A DNA stretch of 64,000 bases from Lanius collurio. Its lineage: Eukaryota; Chordata; Aves; Passeriformes; Laniidae. Positions within the stretch are counted from its first letter, which is position 1. Every line of letters starts with the position of its first letter. Location of the stretch: NCBI GenBank assembly GCA_020086605.1, contig JACBWW010000046.1, positions 4,353,837 through 4,417,836 of the forward strand, read 5' to 3'. Shown here piece after piece: positions 54,562 through 64,000 of the stretch. The notes beneath the pieces were generated by a model. It saw nothing but the letters and a program-made list of their open reading frames with translations. It was not told the DNA's origin and did not search any database. The translations under genes were made by a program, and so were the position numbers.

Positions 54562-56754
54562 GGTGACAAAGTGGGTGACAAATGATGCAAAGTCCAGTGA
54601 TGCTTTACCCAGGGGACAGAGAGAAACTTGTGTGTTCTGTGCAGTGCTGGAATAAGCAAAGGCCTTCTGAGCAGGAAAGAGGGTTTATCCAAACCCTGTA
54701 CCTGCTCATGGGGCTGCTGCAGCCCCTTCCCTGGCCCCCCAAGAGAGGGCTGGATCAGCTGGATTTTTCCCTCTTGCTGGAGTCTGACCTGGAGCTCAGC
54801 TCGGGGCAGCTCAAAACCCAACCCAGCCCCACATGAAAAGGGAGCAGGAGCACCCACAGTGCCCTCAGCCAGCGATCAAGTCTCACCAGGAGGCCGGAAT
54901 CGCATCCATCAGGAGTGAGGAGCTGTGGGATTAGCCCCCTTGGTGGCTCCTCACTCCCTTCAGACAGAAAAGCTTTTAATAGGTCAGCAGATAAAGGAGC
55001 AGCAGCGCAAACATTCCTTATCTGCCCTGCCATGCCTGGGCTCTGGAATACAACTGATCCCTGCCATGTGCAGCCCCACTCCAACGAGTTTATCTTCATT
55101 GGAAGCACAGTCATCCAGCGAGATTGGGATGTAATTACCTCCTGCAAACCCAACTGCAAATCTTCCCAGCCAGTCATTAGCTCCGAGACAGGCAGACAGG
55201 CAATTACAGATGAATAAATGACTGAGAAATGACTCCAGGAGCCTCTCAGCCCTGCTTCCACCTCCAGCTCACAATCCAAGGTGCAGCTCTAAGCTGTTCA
55301 TCAGGCCCACCTGTGCCTGGTACGAGCCTTTCCTGATCCCACTCCACTCCTCCTGGCCTTCCCGAGAGTCCCCCAGGTTACCCCACACCTCCCTCCCTGT
55401 GATCCTGGCAAGGGCAAACCCCACAGCTGCCTTTCCATAGTCTGGGATGGACCTGGATAACCTTGATGAGGCCCAGCCCAAGGCTCCAACACCTCCCAAG
55501 TGTTTCACTCCTGGCTGAACTCCTCTTTACCCTTTTCCCTTCCTCTCTTCTCTCCACAGGTTTTTAAGCCTCAGTTCTGAACGTGTGAAGTCTCCCAAAC
55601 AGGTGAGCCATAAAAAGCTGGAGAGCTCTTCACAGGGAGCAGCAGCACCACAAGCCTGTGGTTGGAGCAGGCAGCAAGCCAGGACACTCGGGATCATGGC
55701 CTGGCTCCAGCAGAAATTTCCTTGGTGGCCCTGGAAAAGTGGCAAAGTGGAGTCCCATAAGAACTGTGCTCCCTTCACAGCATTTCTGAAGATCCCAGCA
55801 CCCAGAGGGGCACAGAAAGTCCCCCTGAGCTTTAGGAACAGCTCTCCCTCCACTGGGGTCACCCATCTTCCCCTTCCTCACTCCCCTGGGAGCCTGCTGG
55901 GCAGTTCCCAAGCCTTTCCCAAGGAGGCCGGGTGAGTTGTGCTGGGTGCATTTCCCAGCTCTGCTCTTTCTGAAGCTCTTTCAAACAGGTGAATGGAACA
56001 CTTCCCCCACAGACCCCCCTAAAAGCTTTTCAATAATTCCCCTCCAGTGGTGCCGGCACTCCCAGTTCCCTACTGGAGCATACTGGGACTGCCAGCACCG
56101 CATCCATCCGGAGGCTGCATCCCCACGCCCGCATTCCTGCTCCCCCCTCCTCCCTCCCACCAGCCAGTGGATATTTTATCACGTGTGATTATTTACTTAA
56201 CGAAACCCAGGTATTTGCAGCCTGGAGGGTTTTCCCCACTGGGAGGCTGGAATAACAGCATGGAACAGCATCAGGCTTTGGGAATACTGACAGCATCCTT
56301 TACACAGGGAGATGGCGGTGCTGGCAGGAGGAGGAGCAGCTCAAGAGGTTGTTTGATTGTTTCCTGGTTGTGAAAAAAGTCAGCTGGTTCCAGGGTGAGC
56401 AGAGGAGGAGGGAGATGCAGGGAAGGGGGTGGTGACCTGCTGGCGATGGGAGCGACACTTCTGGCACAGCTCTGGCCAGATGGAAGCCTGGATTCCTGGC
56501 GAGCCGGGGCTGTGGGTGGCCAGGTCTCCCTCATCTCCCACGGGAGGAGTTTCCTACATGCAGAGCCTCCTCCCAGCCCAAACAGCTCCAGCTCTCCTTT
56601 GTCTTGTGCAGAAACCTCATCGTGCTTGGGATGCTCAAGGGAAGGTGCCTCGCCCCTTGCTCTTCTCCTCTGTGATCCCACACCTCCAACAAGGGAAATT
56701 CACCTGGCTCAGGGGTCTCAGCCAGGGCTGGAGCTCAGGGGGGACCTCACAGTT
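54562..56754. other. noncoding DNA, no gene recognised
   Basis: Unique GC-moderate sequence. Open frames of up to about 174 codons are not recognisable. A CTCTTCTCTCCACAG acceptor-like tract lies at 55545-55559, followed by open sequence ending near AAACAG|GTGAGCC (55600), which would form a 40-base exon-like unit. It is not convincing without homology. Confidence 0.4.
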
Positions 56755-57097
56755 TCAGGGGGGACCTCAGTGCTCTCCACAAGCACCTGGACAGGATTGC
56801 AGCAAGGTAGGAGTTGGTTGCTTCTGCTGTGTCCCAAGTCAGAAAGGAAAATGGCCTCAAGTCACACAGGGGAGCTTCAGGTTGGATATTAGGAAAAATG
56901 TTTTCACTGGAAGAGTGGTCAGGACTTGGGATAAGCTGCCCAGGGAGCTGGTGGAGTCACTGTCTCTGGAAGTGATCAAGAGGTGTCTGGATGTGGCCCT
57001 TGGGGCAGGGTTTAGGGATGATGATTGTGGGCCTGGGTGGGTGGGTGGACCTGATGATCCTGAGGGTGTCTTCCAACTGTGATGATCCTGGGATTCT
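56755..57097 (+). repeat. CR1 LINE 3' fragment (type D), longest copy in window
   Basis: Begins in GGACCTCAGTGCTCTCCAC, runs through AGGAAAATGGCCTCAAGTC, CAGGTTGGATATTAGGAAAA, GAGCTGGTGGAGTCACTGTC, CAAGAGGTGTCTGGATGTGG, and ends GGACCTGATGATCCTGAGGG then TGATGATCCTGGGATTCTG. The plus-strand frame contains RLDIRKNVFT and LPRELVESLSLEVIKR, the familiar end of CR1-derived frames, and then runs into 3' UTR. It is the type closest to the classical CR1 of galliforms and probably older than the type A copies (inferred). Confidence 0.93.
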
Positions 57098-59943
57098 GCA
57101 GGATGCCAGGCAGCCAGGACACTTCCTGTGTTCCCACGAGCCCCTTCCCAGCCTGGCAGTGCCTGTGACGGTCACAGGCCTCCTCCACCACAGGGAGATC
57201 ACAACCAGATTTGGGGACACGTGTCCCAGTTGATGCCAGGCCCGAGGAACACCCATGAACCTTCTCTCCAAGCAAGGAGCAGCTGCTTGATCCACACATT
57301 ATAGGATTTATATGAAGTTCCCATTCCAGATCCCAGAGAGCTGAGCCCTCAAGCCACCAGGATCTGGCCCTGTGGGATGCTGGGGAGGCTGATGAGCAGA
57401 ATTTGGGTGTTTCAAACATGGTTTGAGTTGCTTTTTTTTTTTTCCTCTGGACCACACAGACCTTCCCTGAGGCATCATTCCTAGAAAAGTCAGAGCACTG
57501 CAGGATTTATGGGCTGAGGGAAGAGTTGGAATTCAGTTCTCTGCCCTCAGGAGCTCCAAGGTAGCCCCTTCCCCATCCCAGGAGGGGCAGGAGGGGGAGA
57601 AGGGACTGTCCCAGCCACACAGGGGTGTGGCTGGGGGGGTGTCTGTGGCCCTGGGAGGCTGTGCTGCTGTGCCTCCCCCCCAAGGCTGAGTGAGGTGACA
57701 CAGAGGTGGCAGAGCTCAGCCCGGGGTGCTCCTGAGCAGGAATAGCCCAGGGGATTTGGCAGGGAATGACTGGAACCATGGTGAGGTGCTGCACCATCTC
57801 ACAGCATCCAGAAAGGGCAATAAAACTCCCCTGGGGGCACAAAACAAGTCCTGGTGTTCTGACCAGGAAAGGGAATTGGGAGCTGGAAACACTTATCCCT
57901 GCCAGTGCCTCGGGATGAGCAGCAGGGAGCTCTGCCACAGCCCCTGCCCTGGGCTGGGTTTGGCACCAACAAAGGGGGTCCTGCAGCTTTGTCCTGCCCA
58001 GCCCAGGCACTGGTGGCCCACAGGGCTCCCCGGAATGCAGAAACTCTGCCAGGATCCAGCCAGGCCTCTGGGCTTGGAATGGGAGGAGCGAGGGAGAGCA
58101 GTCCATGGGAGGACAAGGGTTTAGATCATGGAAGAGCTCACTGTAGAACCAGAGAGAAATCTGTGAGAGAAAAGTTCATTTTCACAAGGAGACAGTCAGG
58201 CTTTGGGAAACAGGGGGCTGGGGGCTGTGGGGAGGGATCTGTCCACCTACAGGGAAAACTGGGTGAGGATTTGGAGCTTGGTGTGGTTTTCCTCAGCCTG
58301 AAGGGGCTGGTGCTGCTGGTAGGAGGACCTGGAGGAGGTGGAGCACAGGCACTGACTGTCCCTGTGCTGCTGCCCTGAGCCTCCTCCGCTGCTCCTCAGC
58401 GCTGTCCTTCCCCTCTCCATCCCTCCACCACACCTCTGTGCTTCTCTCTCCTCCTGAGCTCAGGGAAGTGCCAATGATCCCCTGGGAAGTCTCTCCATTG
58501 CCACCAGGCACTGGTGGCATCACGTCCCAGCCAGGCACACACGTCCCTTTCAGGCCACTCCGCTGTCAGTTGGGACGCAAAACTCTCTGGTGAGAGGCTC
58601 GTCCTCCAGACCTGGCCTGAGAAAGCAGCTGGGATCCTGCTGCCCTCTCACAGGAGCCCGGGCAGGAGGCCATGGAGACATCAGTTCCCTGGAGCTTGGC
58701 ACAGGGAGGATGGATTTTAGCTCCCTGCTGACTGACAGCTGCTGGCTGGGCTGGCCAGAGGGCTGGGGCTGCTTCCTCGGGGAGCCTCCCTCCTTCTCCC
58801 AGCCCTTAGTGCTGAATCCCAGCCCTTTCCCTTCACTGCACTCCTTCCTTCCAGCACGCTCCCGGTGCAGCACCTGGAACGTGGCTGCTGTACCCTTGGG
58901 CAAGGCAGGAATATGGAAATGTCAGTGTTATTTGCAAGGCAATAATGTTTGGAGCCGCTGAGGTCACTCCGTGTTAACCTGCTGATGACACTGTTTAATC
59001 TTCCCAAGAGGTTGGAATCAAAGGGAAAACACAGCGAGCTCATTCCCAGGAGCGTGTCCTGCACTCGGGGTTCACAATCAGAGGAATGCGGGCTGTGTTT
59101 GGACTTGGCTGGGTTAGGAAAGGCCTTTGCAGAGGTTTGTTTATTCAGAGGTTAATGCAGCAACTGAGAGGGAGCTGCCAGCCAGGGCAGGGGACAGCAG
59201 CTCCTGTGCTGGCCCTGCTGCCTTACCTGGCACAGCCCTGGTTCAGGTGAGCACCCGGAAGTGCAGGTGAGGGTTTTGTGCCAGTTGCTGGAACATCTTC
59301 CCCTGAATAAACAGCTGGAAGAACCTGGAGTGCTCTCCTGTCTCAGTCTCTGTGTTTGCTCCTGAAAAATCCAGGTGTGGTCCTTGTCCTTTAAAGTCAT
59401 CCTCACTGTGGTCCTCACCGGGGTGGGTGAGGCTGAGGGGGTTTCAGGGCTGTTCACTCCACACTTCCTCCTCTGGGATCCTGCCATGCTGGCTCTCATC
59501 TTTCTGAAATGGCAATTTTTGTTTGCTCTGTCAGGATATGTTTGGAATTCTTTTTCCAGTTCTACACCTTTAGTGTGTTCTCTAGACCCAGGCTCAAGCA
59601 CAAAAGGCTTTGACCAGCTCAGAGTAAGCCAGAAAGCTTTGAAGGCATTTGAAGGCACCCCTCAAGCTCCTCAAGAAACTGCTCTGGCAATTTTTAGGAC
59701 TTTCTTGCTAATTGTTTCTCAGCGAGACAATTTCTCAGTGATGCCGTCACTGACAGTGGGCACAGGGGGGACAGGTCCTAGAGCCAAGTCACAAAGTCAT
59801 TGTAGAAACAGCTGTCATGGATTTAGATGTTTCCATCCACTGCTGAGCTGGGATTACAGCTGGGAATTCTCTCCATCAGCTTCAGGGCAACGTTAGCAAG
59901 GTCTGTGTATGGGTTAGCAAGGAGCATTTATGGGGCACAATCA
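57098..59943. other. noncoding DNA, with possible LTR-like segment
   Basis: Unique sequence with a T14-15 run at 57431-57445. 59306-59311 is an AATAAA followed by CTGGAGTGCTCTCCTGTCTC and CAGTCTCTGTGTTTGC, reminiscent of the R/U5 of avian endogenous retrovirus LTRs, but no matching ends or target duplication could be fixed. No gene recognised. Confidence 0.4.
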
Positions 59944-60106
59944 GGGATTCCCAGAAGGGTTTGGGTTGGAAGAGACCTTAAATCCCACCCAGTCCCACCC
60001 CCTGCCATGGCAGGGACACCTTCCACTATCCCAGGGTGCTCCAAGCCCTGTGCAGCCTGGCCTTGGACACTTCCAGGAACTGGGAGTCCACAGCTTGTCC
60101 TTGAAG
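59944..60106 (-). repeat. CR1 LINE 3' fragment (type A)
   Basis: The 3' end is at the left: GGATTCCCAGAAGGGTTTGG, TTGGAAGAGACCTTAAATCC, GCCATGGCAGGGACACCTTC, CACTATCCCAGGGTGCTCC, CCTTGGACACTTCCAGGAAC, ending about CACAGCTTGTCCTTG. The tail octamer is largely lost. Confidence 0.9.
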
Positions 60107-62685
60107 GAAGATGAAAACCAAACACGGGACATCCAATTCCATGCCCAGAGCTGGGAATATCCAAGTTGTGGTCACAATCCTGCTGCAGAGGCCAAGGCCC
60201 TTTCCCTCTCCATTCCCAGGCTACCAATTCCCGCTGTCCTTGCACTTTGTTTCTCTTCCCTCAGAAGCTGTCGAGGCATCAAACTCCTGTCCAGGAGTTT
60301 TTTACAGAGGGGCACCAAGTCCTCCTCTATCTGACCTGAACAACCACGGCCATGGCAGGAGGCAAATTGTCTTTCCTCTGTCCCTTTCCATGTAATGTGG
60401 CAGATAAAAGCTCAGCAATTACTGTAGAGGTAAGAAAATCCTTCAGCATGACTCTGTGCCTGCAAATTCAGGCTCAGTGCCCCATCTCCCGAAGGAATCT
60501 GTGCCAAGAGCAATCGGATGTGGGGCACGACCTTCGCCAGCGCTTCTGATGCCCTTTGTTGGTCACCTCCATAAGCTCCTGCCTGGTCTTTAATTCACAA
60601 AGGGAAAGGATCTGATCCCACCCTTCATAAACACCAGGAGGATTCCACTCGCTGATGTGATTCCAAGGGAGCCTGAGCAGGGAGAGGGACTCTGTGAGAC
60701 AAAGCTCTTGGTTAAACAACATCGATGGCTCAAATATTTGCCAACACTTGTGAACACAAATATTTACACCGGCAGCAGGAGCCAAGGAAGATTTTTCCTT
60801 CCAGATGTATTAAATGTTTCCTTGAGTGTGCAGAACTGGGAAAGGGCTCCTCCATCACTCGCCGGCTCATTTTCCAGGCCACTGGATGCTCTCACTTATT
60901 TGGCGAATCTCGCTGTTAATGCGTTTTTCTCAGCTGATTTTCTGGACTTTCCTGCTTTCCCTGACAATCCTGGGCTGGGAGGGAGAACAAATGCATTTTT
61001 GTAACTCCAGCAACCCAACCATTGCCACCCATTGCCAGCTCTTACTGCCCAAGAGGATGATTTGGGGTCCTCCCTCGGGACCGCAATGTTCTCGTGGGAA
61101 GGGAGGATGCTGAGCATGGTCAAATATCCAAAGAAGTGCAGGACTTTATAAGGCTGATGCATGCCAGATGCAGCCCATTCCTTGGCATATTCCGGAGGCT
61201 GGAGTGACACCTGAACCTGGGAGGTGGCTGCTGCCCAGTGTGTGCCAACCAAGCTGCCCCATTTCCAGAGGAATGCTGAGCCTGGATGAATTACAGTGTT
61301 TTGGAGCTCCCTTCCCAAGTGGAGAAGGAGCAGCAGTGCTGCTGCTGCTCCTGTCTTTGCTCAGTGGTCCTGGGAATGCCTCTGATGCTGGGATACTGCA
61401 GGAGAGAGCTCTGAACTTGCTCAGACATTCACATTCCCCTCATGTCCCAGGATACTGGGATTGCAATAAATGGGAGGTTTGTTCCCAGCCCCAAACATTG
61501 GTGAGGAGAAAGGGGAAGCGGCCGTTCCCTCACAGGAAATTGTGGTGGATTCAGCAGCAGCAAGAAAACTGCAGATCCAAGGGGATGAAGGGAGGCACTG
61601 GACAGCCAAACTTCAGTCCAGGAGCAGGGATTTGCATTTCAAGGATGTGTTGCAGGTCTGCTGGAACAGAAACTAAACATCATTTTAAGGCCTGGTGTGG
61701 TGCAATTCCATGGATAATTATGAAGGGGGAATATTTTGAATGAATAAAACTCTGAATCCCTTTCCAAGCTGTTTGGCTCCTATAGAGTGAAGAAAAGCTC
61801 ACACATGGTTTTGGTGTGGGTAATAGGGGGCAGATGAGGTTGGCCTTCCTCTGCCAAGGCAAAGCGAATCCAAATGGAGCCTCTAGGGATGGAGTTGTTC
61901 ATCCCACTGGTTTGTATCCTGCCTCTGGAATCAATAGACCCAAAAATTCTCTGAAAAAGGGTACTTTAACACACAGGCAGTGGGACAAATCCTGTGTGAA
62001 ATTGGGTGGAAAAACGGGTGACGCTGGACAGGAGCTTTGTTTTCTGCAGGTCTCTCACACTGTGCCATCAAAATATCCAGTAGGCAGACTGGGAAGGGGC
62101 TGCAGGATGGCAGGAGACACAGAAATACATTCCAGGGACACAGCAATGCCAGAAAATGGGAAAGGGCTGCCCTGGCCCAGGGAAAGGTGAACAGAACTTT
62201 GTGGATGCTGAGGATCAGACGGGGGCAGGGTGTGGTGAGGGACTGGAATGAGGGACTGGGGACAGCTGGGAGAAGCTTCCCTAACATCTTCCCACTTCTT
62301 GGCTGCCTCCGTCTGGCACTCCCAGCCCTTTGCTTAACAACATAATCCATCTTGGCACTCGGATTCACACCCCCGGATCTGCAGGGGAAAGCACAGCCCT
62401 GACCTGCCCTTCCAGCAGGGATCATCCCAGGATTCCTGTGCCTCACAGGGTGACAGGAGCAGGGTACTCCCTCCTGTCCTGCCTTTCCACACCCCGCAAT
62501 TAATTAACCCTTGCTGTGCCTGACTGAGAACCAGGAGAGAAATAAAGCAGGGAGCAGATGATCCCGGGGTAAATCACTGGGACAACTCTCCGGTTCACTG
62601 CGTGGGAAAGGCGAGGGAGGAGAGGACACACAGCGCTGGCCTTCGGACTGTGACACTCTCTGGAACCACACCAGCAGGGTTCATG
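60107..62685. other. noncoding DNA, no gene recognised
   Basis: About 2.6 kb of unique sequence, AT-richer at 60720-60830 and 61675-61745. No repeat family or exon recognised. Confidence 0.42.
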
Positions 62686-62955
62686 GGGTCACAGAGCCAT
62701 GGAATCTCAGGAGCTGCAAGGGGCCCACCAGGATCATCAGTCCCACTCCTGGCCCTGCTCACACACCCCAACAATCCCACCCTGTACATGCCTGAGAGTG
62801 TTGTCAAAACTATCTTGGAGCTCTGGCAGCCTTGGGGTGTCCCCATTCCCTGGGGAGCCTGGGCAGCACCCAGCCACCCTCTGGAGGAAGAACCCTTTTC
62901 CTAAAATCCAGCCTAAACCTGCCCTGACACAGCTCCAGGCATTCCTTTGTGTTTA
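62686..62955 (-). repeat. CR1 LINE 3' fragment (type C)
   Basis: The 3' end is at the left: GTCACAGAGCCATGGAATCT, GGGGCCCACCAGGATCATC, CCTGGCCCTGCTCACACACC, CAACAATCCCACCCTGTAC, GGAGCTCTGGCAGCCTTGGG, GGGGAGCCTGGGCAGCACCC, GAAGAACCCTTTTCCTAAAA. It matches the avian CR1 type whose 3' UTR reads GATGATCCTGGTGGGCCC on its own strand. The minus frame keeps FRLDFRK before decaying. Only copy of this type here. Confidence 0.88.
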
Positions 62956-63943
62956 CCCCGTGGTACTTCAAGAGAAGCCTCCCTTGGTCCTGGCCATAGT
63001 GAGTGTTCTTAGGGTGTGAATGGTTCTCCTCTCGCTCCATGGATAAACCCGGGCTGTGCTTCCTGGAGAGTGGCCTCTCTCCAACCCCGGGGAGGAAATG
63101 AGGGTCTCTGGACTCTGTTCCTTCCTCATTTGGCAACAAAAAATTGAGATGTTGGGAGGAAACAATCCAGAGAAATGTTTCACATCAATGAGACACACTC
63201 CAAAGTATTTTTGGCAACATGGTGTGGGAATTTGGCTTGGAGAGCTGCTCGGAAGCTCAAGACTCCCATGGATACAGCAAAAAGTGGCACCTCCATCTCT
63301 TGTGTCTGAAGTGCTTTGGATCCTAAAATGAAGGAATCATAAGAGGCAGATAATGGAACTAATGGTGGTCTGAGGGATTTTCTTTGGGGAAAAATCCTTC
63401 TGAGTCCCTAACAATGGCGAACGCTGGGAGCCGTGGATGTTGTCCATGGGTTTGTTGGCACAGCAGCAGTTTTCCTGTGCTTCCTGGAAAGCCGTGGCTG
63501 TTTCACACCCAGAAGGGCTCCAGCAATCCATGTGCTATCCCAGTCTGTTGAAGCGTCTGAGGAGACGGCTCTCACTGTGCCTGTTGCTGCCTTTGGAGCA
63601 CTGGGAGCAGCAACTTCCAGCATCCTCTGGGGGCTGGGATTCCAAAAGAGGGCAACAGCCAAGAGGAGCCAAGCTCAGGCCTTGCAGCACAACTTCAGGG
63701 TCCAAGAGGGATAAGTGAACATTCCTGTTGTTTGCTCCTGGATTTTGGATCTCTAGCATATGGATCCTGCTCCTTTCCTGACCCAGAGCAGTGATAAAGA
63801 AAGGATTATTCCCACCAAAAACGTCAGGCCTTGCAGGTCTTATTTAACGTAGGAAAAGGGAGCAAACCCAATATCCAGTTCCTTGTCTTTAGTTCAAGAT
63901 ACACCTTCAGTTCTGAAAACTCAGGAATCTCAGGCAGGATTCC
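62956..63943. other. noncoding DNA, no gene recognised
   Basis: Unique sequence, AT-rich at 63120-63220 and 63780-63940. No gene recognised. The minus-strand ORFs around 63400-63660 have no recognisable domain. Confidence 0.42.
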
Positions 63944-63960
63944 TTTTTTTTTTTTTTTTT
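63944..63960. repeat. T17 homopolymer
   Basis: A run of 17 T after GGCAGGATTCC, followed by GCTAG. On the minus strand this is a poly(A) stretch whose source sequence would lie to the right, largely beyond the window, so it could be a retroposon tail or a plain homopolymer. Confidence 0.9.
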
Positions 63961-64000
63961 GCTAGAAAAACAAACAAGAAATGCTGTTTGCTGGCCAAAA

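Noticed and set aside
55545..55606. Polypyrimidine-CAG followed by a GTGAGC donor-like site, an exon-like unit
   Set aside because: The enclosed 40-odd bases give no recognisable peptide, and such pairs arise by chance in pyrimidine-rich DNA.
56429..57082. 217-codon plus-strand frame
   Set aside because: Its C-terminal third is CR1-derived (RLDIRKNVFT, LPRELVESLSLEVIKR) and the rest is unrecognised, so it is a fossil LINE frame with chance upstream extension, not a gene.
59375..59896. 173-codon plus-strand frame with a hydrophobic start
   Set aside because: The start resembles a signal-like segment, but a long frame is open on the opposite strand as well and no domain is visible. It may lie in LTR-like sequence.
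1..64000. CRISPR arrays, operons, prophage or other prokaryotic systems
   Set aside because: The repeat content is avian nuclear. Tandem arrays here lack unique spacers of constant length, and no bacterial gene organisation is visible.

Overview
The window looks like a stretch of nuclear chromosome from a bird, probably a neoavian and plausibly a passerine. The best evidence is its repeats. I count 19 short, 5'-truncated copies of CR1, the dominant LINE of bird genomes, on both strands and in at least four sequence types, plus one endogenous-retrovirus solo LTR. I see none of the SINE or L1 families expected in a mammal. Base composition is GC-leaning, broken by AT-rich, TAAT-containing islands.

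I can support no protein-coding gene, tRNA, rRNA or other RNA gene. Open reading frames are numerous on both strands, but they have low-complexity or GC-driven composition, overlap each other in several frames, or run through CR1 copies and minisatellites. None contains a domain I recognise. The window is best read as intergenic or large-intron DNA. Isolated exons could be present and missed, because I could not run splice-aware gene prediction or a homology search.

Layout. 0-13 kb: three CR1 fragments, then the clearest structural event, a solo LTR (9357-9880) that split a CR1 copy (9211-9356 and 9881-10024); also two TAAT-rich candidate regulatory blocks near 7.4 and 11.8 kb. 13-26 kb: CR1 fragments, an exactly spaced triplet of GCTCATTA boxes (17374-17413), a (CCAT)n microsatellite beside an N (19.8 kb), and AT-rich candidate conserved elements at 20.2 and 24.3 kb, the second holding a TAAT-TT-ATTA palindrome. 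26-31 kb: an 836-bp, 14-bp-unit minisatellite next to a short CpG-rich block, followed by smaller tandem repeats and two CR1 copies. 31-45 kb: mostly plain noncoding DNA, with CpG-rich blocks at 40.0-40.3 kb (holding a 12-bp GWHR-coding repeat) and 44.0-44.5 kb. 45-64 kb: more CR1, an inverted GTGACATCAT pair, a third CpG-rich block beside CR1 at 49 kb, a GA-rich satellite, a 174-bp tandem duplication at 54.2 kb, and the longest CR1 copy at 56.8 kb.

There is no gene system here to connect. What can be said is about sequence history (CR1 older than the LTR, local tandem expansions) and about candidate cis-regulatory elements that need cross-species alignment to test. I found no convincing undescribed biological system.
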